The notes beneath the pieces were generated by a model. The model saw only the letters and a list, made by a program, of their open reading frames with translations, made no database searches and was not told the origin of the DNA. From NCBI RefSeq assembly GCF_015709455.1, contig NZ_JADNQW010000005.1:1240001-1304000 (forward strand): 64,000 nucleotides of DNA, written 5' to 3'. This DNA comes from Methylosinus sp. H3A (GTDB lineage: Bacteria > Pseudomonadota > Alphaproteobacteria > Rhizobiales > Beijerinckiaceae). Positions 27,228-36,751 of this stretch are shown here, piece after piece; positions within the stretch are counted from its first letter, which is position 1; each line of letters begins with the position of its first letter. A program made the position numbers and the translations under genes.

Positions 27228-29063
27228 TCAGTTCAAGTCGATCTTGGTCGCCGACAAGGCGATCATCGTCGAGCTGATCTCGATCTTGCTCGGCGTGAGC
27301 TTGATCGAGCTCGCGCCCGTCTGCAGCGTGATGGTGTCGCCGAGCGATTCGATCTTGATGCTCTGATCGACGGTCGTCGCATCCTTGCCGCCGTGGATCG
27401 TCGTCGAGCGCGAGCCCGACTGCAGCGTCAGCTCGTCGCCGCCCTGCTTCAGAGTCGTCTTGCGCGACGCGCCGCCCCCGGAGAAAGCCTCGCCGATCTC
27501 GACCGTCTGCGAATTGCGGATCACCACTTGATGATCTTTCTCGGCGTGCATGCGGATCTTCTCGGAGCTCTTCTTGTCCTCGAACATGAATTCATTGTAG
27601 CCGCCATGACCCTTGGACGAATCGGATTTGATCCCCGACTGCGTGTTGTTGTCCGGCAGCTTGTAGGGAAACTTGTTGCCGCCATTATAGACGGCGCCGA
27701 CGACGATGGGCTTGTCGGGGTCGCCCTCCAGAAATTCGACGACCACCTCCATGCCGATGCGCGGAATGAATTGCGCGCCCCAGCCGGGACCGGACCAGAG
27801 CTGCGCCACGCGCAGCCAGCAGGAACGCTTGTCCTCGCGATCCCAATGGAAGCGCACCTTGATCATCCCATGGCCGTCGGGATCGGTGTCGATCTCCTCG
27901 CCGTCGGCGTCCTTGCCGCGCGCGACGACTTTGGCGGTCTGCGGCCCATGGACGAGCGGCCGCGGCGTGACGATGGGCGCGCGGAAGACGCGGTCGACCG
28001 GTTGCAGCTCGTAATTGCCGTGATAGGGCGGCCGCCCGTCGAGAGCGCCCGCGGAGCGAAAGGCCTCGTCGGCGAAATGATGCGAGCAGCGGATGACGAG
28101 ATATTGCTTGTTCTCCGCCTGCGTCGGATGGCGGTCGAGCGTGGCGAGGCCGCCGGGAAAGAGATTGGCGGCCTGGCCCGAGCCGTAGCGGCGATAGTCG
28201 ATCGCCTGCTCGGCCTCGAGCCGGGCGTTCGCATAGAGCCGGCCGTCGCTCGTCTTCTCATATTTGCCGGGGTAGTCGTAATATTCGTAGGTCGTCGCCT
28301 TCGCGTAGCGCTCGGAGCCCTGGGCGTTGGTCTTGAGATTGGCGCCCGGCTCGCGAAACGCATAGTCCCGCAATTCGATCTTGCCGGTGCGGAAACGGCG
28401 CTCGGACGACCAGGAGAACAGCCCCTGCTCCTGTCGAGTCGAACCAGCGAGCGCATTGGCGAAGGCGATGGAGGCCCCGCCCGCGATCGGCTCGTGCGAC
28501 GAGCGCGAATCCGCCAGAACGAGCTTGTGCGCGCCGTCCGAATGCTTGAAGTAATAATAAATTCCGTGCTGCTCCATGAGACGCGAGACGAAGTCGAAAT
28601 CCGTCTCGCGATATTGCACGCAATAGTCGAGCTCGGGATAGCCGACCGTGGTCGCATCCTCTATCGAGACATTGCGTTCGCCGAGCACGTCGGTGACGAT
28701 CGTCAGCGCCGTCTTGCGATGAAAGATCCGGCAATTGGTCGTGCGCGTGAGCAGCCAGAAGGTCGGCCGCAGAACGAAGCGATAGACGAAGAGATCCTCG
28801 AAGGAGCCGATCGCCTGCGCCTCCGCCACGACTCCGCTGAAAAAACGCTTCGGCCGGTCGAGCAGCGCCAAGGAGACAGTGCATTCGCGCCCGAGCAATT
28901 GATCGAAGTCGATGTCGCCGGCGACGCTCACGGCCTCGAGACGAAACTCGAAGAGCTCGCTCAAACCTTCCGTGGCGTCCAACGCCGTGATCGCCAGCCT
29001 GTCCTTTCCCAAGGGAGTGGACAGGACTGCGATGCGGCCTTCCTGACTCAAAAAATCAGCCAT
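27228..29063 (-). CDS. vgrG: T6SS spike protein VgrG (TssI)
   Basis: VgrG forms the trimeric spike at the needle tip. The 611-residue protein has the gp27-like N-terminal domain, the signature around FDFVSRLMEQHGIYYYF, the gp5-like OB region (GHGMIKVRFHWDRE, SCWLRVAQLWSGPGWGAQFI, PRIGMEVVVEFLEGDPD) and a C-terminal beta-helix ending in ISSTMIALSATKIDLN. There is no extension beyond the beta-helix, so it is a structural spike and effectors must bind non-covalently or via PAAR. It leads the minus-strand T6SS block. Confidence 0.97.
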   Translation of the reverse strand: MADFLSQEGRIAVLSTPLGKDRLAITALDATEGLSELFEFRLEAVSVAGDIDFDQLLGRECTVSLALLDRPKRFFSGVVAEAQAIGSFEDLFVYRFVLRPTFWLLTRTTNCRIFHRKTALTIVTDVLGERNVSIEDATTVGYPELDYCVQYRETDFDFVSRLMEQHGIYYYFKHSDGAHKLVLADSRSSHEPIAGGASIAFANALAGSTRQEQGLFSWSSERRFRTGKIELRDYAFREPGANLKTNAQGSERYAKATTYEYYDYPGKYEKTSDGRLYANARLEAEQAIDYRRYGSGQAANLFPGGLATLDRHPTQAENKQYLVIRCSHHFADEAFRSAGALDGRPPYHGNYELQPVDRVFRAPIVTPRPLVHGPQTAKVVARGKDADGEEIDTDPDGHGMIKVRFHWDREDKRSCWLRVAQLWSGPGWGAQFIPRIGMEVVVEFLEGDPDKPIVVGAVYNGGNKFPYKLPDNNTQSGIKSDSSKGHGGYNEFMFEDKKSSEKIRMHAEKDHQVVIRNSQTVEIGEAFSGGGASRKTTLKQGGDELTLQSGSRSTTIHGGKDATTVDQSIKIESLGDTITLQTGASSIKLTPSKIEISSTMIALSATKIDLN

Positions 29064-29171
29064 CGTGTGTCCGAATCTCGAAACAACCTAGAAAGCCAAA
29101 CGGGCAAGCCCTTGACGATACGTAACGGCAAAAATAGTGTCGAGGGGTATTTTTGTGATGGGGACGACATA
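29064..29171. promoter_or_regulatory. Divergent T6SS promoter region
   Basis: Only 108 bp separate vgrG (minus) from the OmpA-like gene (plus), so both T6SS blocks start here. A TTGACG at 29112-29117 with TAGTGT at 29135-29140 (17-bp spacing) could be a plus-strand sigma70-type promoter; the -10 match is weak. No -24/-12 sigma54 signature was noticed. Confidence 0.4.
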
Positions 29172-29714
29172 TTGCGACGCAAGGCTCATCTCGCATTCCT
29201 TCTGTCGCTCGCCGCGGCGTCTCTCTCGTGGACAAAGTGCCGAGCCGATGAGGCGCCGGCCTATTCCGCTTCGGATATCGTTCGGCGTTTCGCTTCCGAG
29301 CCCTCCTTCGGCGCGTCGCGATCGATCTGCATCGGCGCCGCGACGGATTGCGGCGGCGATGCGCCGAAAGCCGCGAAGGACGAGGCCTTCGACCTCGAAG
29401 TGACATTCGAGCTCGGCTCCGATCGGCTGACCGCCGGCGCGCGAAAGAATTTGGACGAATTCGCCAAGGCGCTGACCGATCCCTCGCTCGCCGCGCGGCG
29501 TTTCCGCGTCGATGGACACACAGACGCGCGCGGACGCGACGAGATGAATTTGCGCCTGTCGCAAAGACGCGCCGAGTCGGTGCGCAACTATCTGGTTTCG
29601 GCGGGGATCGATCCGATCCGCCTCGAAGCGCAGGGCTATGGAAAGACGCGGCCGAAGCTGAATGATCCGCTCGACCCGGCCAATCGCCGCGTCGAAACGC
29701 GCGCGGCGGAGTGA
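29172..29714 (+). CDS. Exported OmpA-family protein of the T6SS cluster
   Basis: The ~180-residue protein has a signal peptide (RRKAHLAFLLSLAAASLSW) and a C-terminal OmpA-like peptidoglycan-binding domain (about 85-175): DLEVTFELGSDRLTAGARKN, VDGHTDARG, NLRLSQRRAESVRNYL and the NRRVE end. The start is placed at TTG 29172 because it gives a complete signal peptide and has GGGGA about 7 nt upstream; no in-frame ATG does this. It is 6 bp before tssA. It lacks a clear lipobox, so it is probably periplasmic, tying the T6SS to the cell wall. Confidence 0.75.
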   Translation: MRRKAHLAFLLSLAAASLSWTKCRADEAPAYSASDIVRRFASEPSFGASRSICIGAATDCGGDAPKAAKDEAFDLEVTFELGSDRLTAGARKNLDEFAKALTDPSLAARRFRVDGHTDARGRDEMNLRLSQRRAESVRNYLVSAGIDPIRLEAQGYGKTRPKLNDPLDPANRRVETRAAE

Positions 29715-29720
29715 GCGGCC

Positions 29721-31304
29721 ATGGCGATCGTCGATCCCGCGCTGTTGTCGTCGCCGGTCACGGAAACGGACCCCTGCGGCCCCGATCTCGACGAGACCGG
29801 CGACGCCGCCTTCATGAATTTCTTCGCCTTCGCGCCGTTTCAACTTCCCGACACCTTCTTTTCGGACGGTCGACCCTTCGATCCGACCGACGCTGAATTC
29901 CGAGAGGCCACAGAATATATTCCGGCGATGCTCGCCGATGTGATGAAGCGCACACGCGATCTCCGCCTCATGGTTTTTCTGGCCCGCCTCGCCATACTCA
30001 GGCGCAACCTCGACGAGTTCGTCGACACGGTCGCAGCCATGGCGACGCTGCTGGAGCGCCAATGGGAGGCGTTGCATCCGCGCCCGCGCGACGGCTCGGT
30101 GAAGGCGCGCGCCGATATTCTCGACGAGCTCGACTCCTCGGTCGTGACGATCTCGCTGCAATTCGTCACGATCCACTCCGACCGCCGCAAGGGCAATATC
30201 GCCTATCGCTCCACCGTGCTCGCCGAGCAGGAGAAAGCGGCCGAAGGCGGCGAGGGCGGAGAGAAGCCCGCCGGCGGCCGCCTGGCGGCGATGACGCAAG
30301 AGCAGATCGTGCGCGCCCTCGTGGAGGCCGGCGAACAGGCCGTCGGAGCGACGCGCGCCAGCTTTCGGCGCCTCGAGGCGGCGCTGAAGGAGATTCGCGC
30401 CCGCTTCCTCGCGCAGGCGGGCGGCGCGGAAACGCCGGAATTCGGCCAGCTGCTCAAGGTCGTCGGCGGCGTGCTGACATTCTTCTCCCTCGCCTTTCCC
30501 GACCCGACCGCTCCCGAGCCGCAAGAGGGAGAGGAGGGCGAGGGCGCCGCCGACGCTCCGCGCGGGGCCATCGCCTGCGCCGCTCACGCGCGTCGCGCGC
30601 TGGAGGCGGCGAAAGACTATTTCTGCTTCTACGAGCCCTCCAATCCCGCGCTCCCGCTCGTCGCGCAGGCGATCGGCCTGCAGGGCAAGACATTCATCGA
30701 AGTGCTCGCCGCGCTGCTGCCGGAGCGGCACGCCTATGCGCAATTCGCGATCGGCGGCGAACATCCCTTCAAGCTGGCCATCGCCCCGCTCGGCGAGATG
30801 ACGCCGACCCGCGCGGAATATTTCGACGAGCGTCAGGGGCCGCGCAAGACGCGCCGCCGCCGTGTGGTGCAGCCCGCGTCGACGCCGCGGGAACTCGAAG
30901 CGCCGACGCCGATCGAGGACGAGACGCCGCCGATCGCGGAGGAGACGTTCGCGCCAGCGGACGATGCGCAAGCGTCGCAAACGGAAAACGCCGCGCCGGA
31001 GGAGAGCGCCGCCGAAGATTTCGCGCCCGAATCGGCGCCGGACGAAGTCCCGGTCGTCGTCGCGGAGCCGGCATTCGAAGAGATCGAAGAGGAAGAGATC
31101 GAAGAGCATGTATCCGACGCGCCGAATTTTACGGCGAGCACGCGCACACAGGCGTTGCTGCTGCTCGACGAGATCGCGCGCTATTTTCGCCTCGCCGAAC
31201 CATCGAGCCCCATTCCCTGTCTGATCGACCGCGCGCGCGCGCTCGCCGACAAGGACTTCATCGCCGTGCTCGGCGCCGTGTTCGAACGCGAGAATGCCTA
31301 CTGA
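29721..31304 (+). CDS. tssA: T6SS TssA (ImpA-type)
   Basis: TssA primes and caps sheath polymerisation. The 527-residue protein has the ImpA N-terminal domain (about 5-160; CGPDLDETGDAAFMNFFAFA, then YIPAMLADVMKRTRDLRLMV), a middle helical region, a markedly acidic linker (about 400-470, long runs of Glu/Ala/Pro) and a C-terminal module (SSPIPCLIDRARALADKDFI). That C-terminal SP-PLI-RA pattern is typical of T6SS TssA. 6 bp after the OmpA-like gene. Confidence 0.9.
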   Translation: MAIVDPALLSSPVTETDPCGPDLDETGDAAFMNFFAFAPFQLPDTFFSDGRPFDPTDAEFREATEYIPAMLADVMKRTRDLRLMVFLARLAILRRNLDEFVDTVAAMATLLERQWEALHPRPRDGSVKARADILDELDSSVVTISLQFVTIHSDRRKGNIAYRSTVLAEQEKAAEGGEGGEKPAGGRLAAMTQEQIVRALVEAGEQAVGATRASFRRLEAALKEIRARFLAQAGGAETPEFGQLLKVVGGVLTFFSLAFPDPTAPEPQEGEEGEGAADAPRGAIACAAHARRALEAAKDYFCFYEPSNPALPLVAQAIGLQGKTFIEVLAALLPERHAYAQFAIGGEHPFKLAIAPLGEMTPTRAEYFDERQGPRKTRRRRVVQPASTPRELEAPTPIEDETPPIAEETFAPADDAQASQTENAAPEESAAEDFAPESAPDEVPVVVAEPAFEEIEEEEIEEHVSDAPNFTASTRTQALLLLDEIARYFRLAEPSSPIPCLIDRARALADKDFIAVLGAVFERENAY

Positions 31305-31414
31305 TCGTCGTAAATTCGCCATGCGGCGGCTCGACCTTGCCTCGATTCAACGCGGTCTGAAACAATAACGACGATCGCGCGCCGCGCGCCGGCGAAGACG
31401 TCGAGCCCGATGGC

Positions 31415-31447
31415 TTGACAGAACACCGACGCTCGGTTTCTCTATCG
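31415..31447 (+). promoter_or_regulatory. Possible promoter upstream of tssB
   Basis: A perfect TTGACA at 31415-31420 lies in the 179-bp gap between tssA and tssB, the largest gap in the plus block. A -10 is less clear (TCTCTA or CTATCG within 18-21 bp). A separate promoter for the highly expressed sheath and tube genes is plausible. Confidence 0.35.
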
Positions 31448-31483
31448 CGAATTGATGAAGTCGCTTAACTGGGATTATTGTAC

Positions 31484-32023
31484 ATGGCGAAGATGAGTGG
31501 ACAAAAGTTCATCGCGCGCAATCGGCCCCCGCGAGTCCAAATCGAATATGTCGATCCGACCGCCGACGAGAAGGTCGAGCTTCCGTTCGTGATGGGCGTG
31601 CTGGCCGATCTGTCCGGCAATTCGCCCGGGCACGGCAAGGAAGACTTCGACAAGGGAACGGCGGCGAGCCGCAAGTTCGTCGAATTCGACATGGACAATT
31701 TCGACGAGCGCATGAGCTCCGAGCACGGCGTTCGTCCGGGCGTCAGCTTCCATGTCGAAAACAAGCTGACCGAGCAATCGGGCGAGAAATTGAGCGTGAA
31801 GCTCGATTTCAAGAGCATGGCCGATTTCAGCCCGGCCGCCGTCGCCAAGCAGGTGCCGATTCTCGCCGAGCTGCTCGAAGCGCGGCAGAAGCTCGCCAAT
31901 CTGCGCGTCTATATGGACGGCAAGGACGCCGCCACCCAGCAATTGCGGACTCTGCTGAAGGATCCGCAAAAGATGGAGGCGTTGAAGGAATTTCTCGCCG
32001 CGACGCATTCCGGCGACAAGTAA
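31484..32023 (+). CDS. tssB: T6SS sheath small subunit TssB (VipA)
   Basis: TssB forms the contractile sheath with TssC. The 179-residue protein starts MAKMSGQKFIARNRPPRVQI and contains ELPFVMGVLADLSGN and the conserved helix SMADFSPAAVAKQVP. Length is canonical. ATG at 31484 is chosen; two codons upstream there is only a TTG. tssC follows after 12 bp. Confidence 0.97.
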   Translation: MAKMSGQKFIARNRPPRVQIEYVDPTADEKVELPFVMGVLADLSGNSPGHGKEDFDKGTAASRKFVEFDMDNFDERMSSEHGVRPGVSFHVENKLTEQSGEKLSVKLDFKSMADFSPAAVAKQVPILAELLEARQKLANLRVYMDGKDAATQQLRTLLKDPQKMEALKEFLAATHSGDK

Positions 32024-32035
32024 TCGAGGCGCGAA

Positions 32036-33544
32036 ATGACGACAGAGCTCTCCCAGACCGAAGCCGCCGTCTCCGCGACCGGCGGCGAACTCGACGAATT
32101 TCTCCAATCGCTGAAGCAGAGCTTCAAGCCGCCGAAGGACGAATCGGCGGCCAAGGAGCAGAACGCTCGCGTCCAGGACGCGATCTCGATCTTCGTCGAT
32201 CAGGCCTTGTCCAACACCGATGCGGTGATCAAGGACGATGTGCTCGACACGATCGAGCGACTGATCGCCTCCATCGACGAGAAGCTGACGGCGCAGCTCA
32301 ACGAGATCATCCACGCCGAAGAGTTTCAGAAGATCGAGAGCGCCTGGCGAGGACTGCATCACCTCGTCTACAGCTCGGAGACCGACGCGACGCTGAAAAT
32401 TCGCGTGCTGAACATCTCCAAGACCGAGCTCTATCAGCATTTGAAGGATTATCCCAAGGCCAAATGGGACCAGAGCGAGCTCTTCAAGAGAATCTATGAA
32501 GAGGAATACGGCCAGCTCGGCGGCCAGCCCTATGGCGCGCTCGTCGGCGATTATTATTTCAGCCATCATCCGACCGACGTGCAGCTGCTGCGCGATCTCT
32601 GCAAGATCGCGGCGGCCGCCCATGCGCCCTTCATCTCGGCCGCCGATCCGAGCCTGATGCGCATGGACAATTGGAACGAGCTCTCCAATCCGCGCGACAT
32701 CGGAAAAGTGTTCGACACGCCGGAATATGCGGCGTGGAAGAGCCTGCGCGATTCAGAGGACGCGAAATATCTCGGCCTCACTCTGCCGCGCGTGCTGGCG
32801 CGTCTTCCCTATGGCGCGAATTCCGAGCCGGTCGAGGAGTTCGGCTTCGAAGAGGACACCGACGGCCACAAGGGCGAGAAATACGCCTGGATGAATTCGG
32901 CCTATGCGATGGCGGCGAATATCACCCGCGCCTTCAAGGAGCATGGCTGGTGCTCGCGCATTCGCGGCGTCGAATCGGGCGGCGAGGTCGAGGATCTGCC
33001 GACCCACACCTTCCCGACCGACGATGGCGGCGTCGATCTGAAATGCCCGACGGAGATCGCCATCAGCGACCGCCGCGAGGCGGAGCTCGCCAAAGCGGGC
33101 CTGATGCCGCTCATACACCGCAAGAACACCGACCGCGCGGTGTTCATCGGCGCGCAATCGCTGGCGCGCCCCAAGGAATACAACAATGATCCCGACGCGA
33201 CGGCCTCCAGCAATCTGGCGGCGCGCCTCCCCTACATGTTCGCAGTGTGTCGCTTCGCACATTATTTGAAGGTCATGGTGCGCGATAAGATTGGCTCCAC
33301 CAAGGAGAAGGAGGAGCTGCAGAGATGGTTGCAGAACTGGATCGTCCAATATGTCGACGGCGACCCGACGAATTCGTCCGACGAGGTCAAACGCAAGAAG
33401 CCTCTCGCCGGAGCGAAAATCACCATCGTCCCGAATGAGGAAAATCCAGGTTATTATTCCGCGACATTCGAGTTGCGGCCACATTATCAGCTCGAAGGCA
33501 TGAATATCGGAATGCGCCTCGTTTCCCGTCTCCCGATCAAATAG
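32036..33544 (+). CDS. tssC: T6SS sheath large subunit TssC (VipB)
   Basis: The 502-residue protein carries the TssC hallmarks: AWRGLHHLVYSSETD, GEYGALVGDYYF-like QPYGALVGDYYFSHHPTDVQ, then the C-terminal CRFAHYLKVMVRDKIGS and GYYSATFELRPHYQLEG. Length is typical. With TssB it builds the sheath that ClpV disassembles. hcp follows after 71 bp with its own strong ribosome site. Confidence 0.97.
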   Translation: MTTELSQTEAAVSATGGELDEFLQSLKQSFKPPKDESAAKEQNARVQDAISIFVDQALSNTDAVIKDDVLDTIERLIASIDEKLTAQLNEIIHAEEFQKIESAWRGLHHLVYSSETDATLKIRVLNISKTELYQHLKDYPKAKWDQSELFKRIYEEEYGQLGGQPYGALVGDYYFSHHPTDVQLLRDLCKIAAAAHAPFISAADPSLMRMDNWNELSNPRDIGKVFDTPEYAAWKSLRDSEDAKYLGLTLPRVLARLPYGANSEPVEEFGFEEDTDGHKGEKYAWMNSAYAMAANITRAFKEHGWCSRIRGVESGGEVEDLPTHTFPTDDGGVDLKCPTEIAISDRREAELAKAGLMPLIHRKNTDRAVFIGAQSLARPKEYNNDPDATASSNLAARLPYMFAVCRFAHYLKVMVRDKIGSTKEKEELQRWLQNWIVQYVDGDPTNSSDEVKRKKPLAGAKITIVPNEENPGYYSATFELRPHYQLEGMNIGMRLVSRLPIK

Positions 33545-33615
33545 AGACGACACGGGGAAGGCAATTCGCAGTTTCAAATGCCGATCATTCGAACCCGATC
33601 AAAGGAAATAGTACG

Positions 33616-34098
33616 ATGGCTACCGATATTTTCATCAAGTTCAGCCCCAAGGTCGAAGGCGAGGCCACCGACTCCAAGCACAAGGGCGAGATCGAGATCA
33701 TGAGCTATGGATTCGGCGTGACCAATCAGGGCACGTCGGGCCATGGCACCGGCGCCGGCGCCGGCAAAGCGGATTTCCAGGATCTCCATTTCACCAAATC
33801 GGTCGATAAATCTTCGCCCAACCTGCTCAAATTCGCCGCCGAAGGAAAGCATTTCGAGGAGACGCTGATCACTGTCCGCAAAGCGGGCGGCGGGCAGCAG
33901 GAATATCTCAAGATCACGCTCAACGACGTGTTCATCACCTCCTTCCACAGCGACGGCCACAGCGGCGCGGTGCCGACGGAGAGCTTCACGCTCAACTTCA
34001 CCAAGGTGAAGCTCGAATACAGCCCGCAAAAGGCCGACGGCTCTCTCGACCCGAGCATCAGCGGCGGCTACGACGTGAAGGAAAACAAGTCGTTCTGA
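33616..34098 (+). CDS. hcp: T6SS tube protein Hcp (TssD)
   Basis: Hcp hexamers stack into the inner tube. The 160-residue protein has the Hcp pattern FIKFSPKVEGEATDSKHKGE, IEIMSYGFGV, and a C-terminal FTLNFTKVKLEYSPQ. No C-terminal toxin extension. AAAGGA lies 9 nt upstream of the ATG. A stable stem-loop follows 13 bp after the stop, which may protect the upstream mRNA or reduce read-through into tssE. Confidence 0.97.
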   Translation: MATDIFIKFSPKVEGEATDSKHKGEIEIMSYGFGVTNQGTSGHGTGAGAGKADFQDLHFTKSVDKSSPNLLKFAAEGKHFEETLITVRKAGGGQQEYLKITLNDVFITSFHSDGHSGAVPTESFTLNFTKVKLEYSPQKADGSLDPSISGGYDVKENKSF

Positions 34099-34111
34099 CG
34101 ATGGATGACGT

Positions 34112-34143
34112 GTCGGCGGCCGTCGCGCGACGAGGCCGCCGAC
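34112..34143 (+). promoter_or_regulatory. Stem-loop after hcp (attenuator or mRNA-stabilising hairpin)
   Basis: A perfect 10-bp stem, GTCGGCGGCC (34112-34121) with GGCCGCCGAC (34134-34143), encloses an inner self-complementary TCGCGCGA. No U-tract follows, so it is more likely a processing or stabilising structure or partial attenuator than a full terminator. It would set hcp expression apart from the baseplate genes. Confidence 0.5.
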
Positions 34144-34204
34144 CGCACAGCGCTTTGCGCGCCGGTCGGCGCGTCGATCCGGCTCGCCGCGCGGGAAAAG
34201 CTTC

Positions 34205-34780
34205 ATGACCTTCGCGTCGACGACAAGCGTCCGTCCAGCTGACCGGCTCAGCCCGCCGCTCATGCATGTGTTTCGCGCCGCGCATCGCGACCGCCACGAG
34301 CAGGCGCGCGAGGCGGCGAGGCGGCAGGCTCTCGCCCGCGACGGCGTAGCTCCGGAGCCGGAGCGCAAGACGCGGCCGCAGCGAGCCCCGATCACCGAGC
34401 AGGAGCTGAAGATCGAGGTCGAGCATGACGTCGCCGCGCTGATGAATCATGTCTCGATGGATTCGACGATCGATCTCGAGCCTTTTCCGCGCGTGCGCAG
34501 CTCCATCCTCAATCATGGCTTCCCGGACCTCGCCAATCGCACGATGGACGAATTGGAGGCTCGCGATCTCGATGGGGAGATCATTGCGGTGCTGAAGCAA
34601 TATGAGCCGCGCCTCGTTCCCGGAACCGTGCGTGTCACGCGCGACCGCTCGCCGGAGGCGTTGCAGGAGATCCGCTATATCGTCGACGGTCATCTCCTCT
34701 GCCAGCCGCTGAACGTGCCCATCGAATTCGTCGCCAAATTCGAGGAAACGACAGGCAAGCTCCATTTCACGCGGCGCTGA
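34205..34780 (+). CDS. tssE: T6SS baseplate protein TssE
   Basis: TssE is the gp25-like baseplate wedge component. The 191-residue protein has a basic N-terminal extension (about 1-55, many Arg) and then the gp25 domain: VEHDVAALMNHVSMDSTIDL, SSILNHGFPDLANR, and IRYIVDGHLLCQPLNVPIEF. The N-terminal extension makes it a little longer than usual. It is 3 bp before tssF, and 106 bp after hcp. Confidence 0.93.
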   Translation: MTFASTTSVRPADRLSPPLMHVFRAAHRDRHEQAREAARRQALARDGVAPEPERKTRPQRAPITEQELKIEVEHDVAALMNHVSMDSTIDLEPFPRVRSSILNHGFPDLANRTMDELEARDLDGEIIAVLKQYEPRLVPGTVRVTRDRSPEALQEIRYIVDGHLLCQPLNVPIEFVAKFEETTGKLHFTRR

Positions 34781-34783
34781 ACG

Positions 34784-36751
34784 ATGAACCGCGAATTCCT
34801 CGACCTCTATAATCGCGAGCTCGACCTCTTCTACGAGCACGCCGCCGAATTCGCGGAAGAATATCCGGAGATCGCCAAGCGGCTCGGCGGGCTCATCCGC
34901 GACCGCGCCGATCCGATGGCGGCCGGCCTGCTGGAAGGCGCGGCTTTTCTCGCGGCGCGCGTGCAATTGAAGATCAAGCACGAGTTTCCCGAATTCGCCA
35001 ATAATCTCCTCGAGCAGCTGGTTCCGCATTATCTCGCGCCGACGCCCTCGTCGCTGCTCGTGAAGGCGCTGCCGCAATATGGCGATTCGGCACTCGCCGA
35101 TGGACGCTTGTTTCCGCGCGGCTCGCAGATCGACGCGACCTATGTCGAGGCCGACAAGGAGATCGCCTGCCGCTACACTCTGACCGCGCCGATCCGGCTC
35201 TGGCCCTTCTACGTAAAGTCGGCGGAATATTATACGAGCGCCGCGGCGCTGCAGCCGCTCAAGATCAATGTGCGACGGGAGACGGTCGCCGGCATGCGCA
35301 TCACGCTCGTCGTCGCGACGAGTTCCGATCCCGCCGACGAGCTGCGCGAGAAAGCCGCGCCCCCCCAGCCCTGGTCGCTGTTCAGCGATAATAAGGCGAC
35401 CGAGCTGCCCTTCTATCTCGCCGGCGCCGAAGCGCACGCCAATGCGATCTATGAGCAGATTTTCGGCCATTGCACCGGCGTGTGGTTCCGTTACGTCGAC
35501 GCCAACAATGACGCCACGGTGATCGAGGCGCCGAAGGACTGTCTTCGCCAGCTCGGCATGGACGAGCAGGAATCACTTCTGCCGAGAGACGACCGTATTT
35601 TCCGCGGCTTCGATCTCCTGCATGAATATTTCATGTTCTCGCGAAAATTCTTGGGGTTCGAGCTCGCGCTCGACCGGGAGAAAGTCACGAGCCGCTTGCT
35701 CTCACGCGTCATCGACATCGTGATCGGCTTCGACGAGGTCAACACCGCGCTCGCCGCCAGCGTGCAGAAGGACATGTTCGCGCTCTATGCGGCGCCGGCG
35801 GTCAATCTCTTCGAAATGGCGACCGACCGCGTCCCCGTCAAAGCCAATCAGCACGAATATCACGTCATTCCCGACAAGAGCCGCTATCTCGTCTACGAGC
35901 CGCATCGGCTCATCGACGTCTTCGCGCATTTTCCCGGCAACGCCGAAAAGCGGCCGGTGCGGCCGCTCTACGCCTCTTCGACCGATCTGCGCGAGAAGAA
36001 CGCTTTGCAATATACGATTCGCCGCGCGCCGCGGCGGCGAACGATCGAAGAAAAGCGCTATGGTCCGGCCGGCAATTATTTCGGAACCGATCTCTTCATC
36101 TCGCTGAGCGACACGGGCTCCTTGTCGGATGAAAACTCCGGCGTCACCGAATTGAGCATTCGCGCGCTGTGCTCGAACAGGCATCTGCCCGAGCATCTGC
36201 CGATCGGACAGAACCGCGTCGATTTTCGGCTCGCCGATGATGTCGAGCTCGATCTCGTCTGCATCGCCGGCCCGACGCGGCCCGGCGAGCCGCTCGTCTC
36301 CTATCAGCGACGGCGCGCGGAGACCTCGCATACAGGCGCCGTCTCCTGGCGGCTCATCAATATGCTGAGCCTCAATCATCTCGGCCTCACCGAAAGAGAG
36401 GCCGGCGAGAATGCGCGGGCGCTGCGCGAAATATTGACGACATTCACCGAGCCCAATGACGCCGCCGGCGAAAGACGCGTCCGCGGCGTGCTGTCGGTAG
36501 AGAGCCGGCCGGTGGTCAGGCGCATTCGCTGCGGCGGCGGCGTCGGTCCGGCGCGCGGCACGGAAGTCACCGTCACTCTGGATGAAAAAGCCTTCGAGGG
36601 AACCGGCGCTTTTCTGCTCGGCGCGATCCTCGATCGCTTCTATTGCGAATACGCCGCCTTCAACCATTTCACACAGCTCGTCCTGCGCACGACCGAGCGC
36701 GGCGAGATCATGCGCTGGCCGGCGCGGCTCGGCGCGCGGAGGGCGCTTTGA
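34784..36751 (+). CDS. tssF: T6SS baseplate protein TssF
   Basis: TssF forms the baseplate wedge with TssG and TssE. The 655-residue protein begins NREFLDLYNRELDLFYEHAA and continues FAEEYPEIAKRLGG, RVQLKIKHEFPEFANNLLEQ, all family signatures; VNLFEMATDRVPV and HVIPDKSRYLVYEPHRLIDV occur in the centre. Length is typical. Its stop overlaps the TTG start of tssG. Confidence 0.96.
   Translation: MNREFLDLYNRELDLFYEHAAEFAEEYPEIAKRLGGLIRDRADPMAAGLLEGAAFLAARVQLKIKHEFPEFANNLLEQLVPHYLAPTPSSLLVKALPQYGDSALADGRLFPRGSQIDATYVEADKEIACRYTLTAPIRLWPFYVKSAEYYTSAAALQPLKINVRRETVAGMRITLVVATSSDPADELREKAAPPQPWSLFSDNKATELPFYLAGAEAHANAIYEQIFGHCTGVWFRYVDANNDATVIEAPKDCLRQLGMDEQESLLPRDDRIFRGFDLLHEYFMFSRKFLGFELALDREKVTSRLLSRVIDIVIGFDEVNTALAASVQKDMFALYAAPAVNLFEMATDRVPVKANQHEYHVIPDKSRYLVYEPHRLIDVFAHFPGNAEKRPVRPLYASSTDLREKNALQYTIRRAPRRRTIEEKRYGPAGNYFGTDLFISLSDTGSLSDENSGVTELSIRALCSNRHLPEHLPIGQNRVDFRLADDVELDLVCIAGPTRPGEPLVSYQRRRAETSHTGAVSWRLINMLSLNHLGLTEREAGENARALREILTTFTEPNDAAGERRVRGVLSVESRPVVRRIRCGGGVGPARGTEVTVTLDEKAFEGTGAFLLGAILDRFYCEYAAFNHFTQLVLRTTERGEIMRWPARLGARRAL

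Noticed and set aside
29172..29714. OmpA-like gene as TssJ
   Set aside because: It has an OmpA peptidoglycan-binding domain and no lipobox, unlike the transthyretin-like TssJ lipoprotein.
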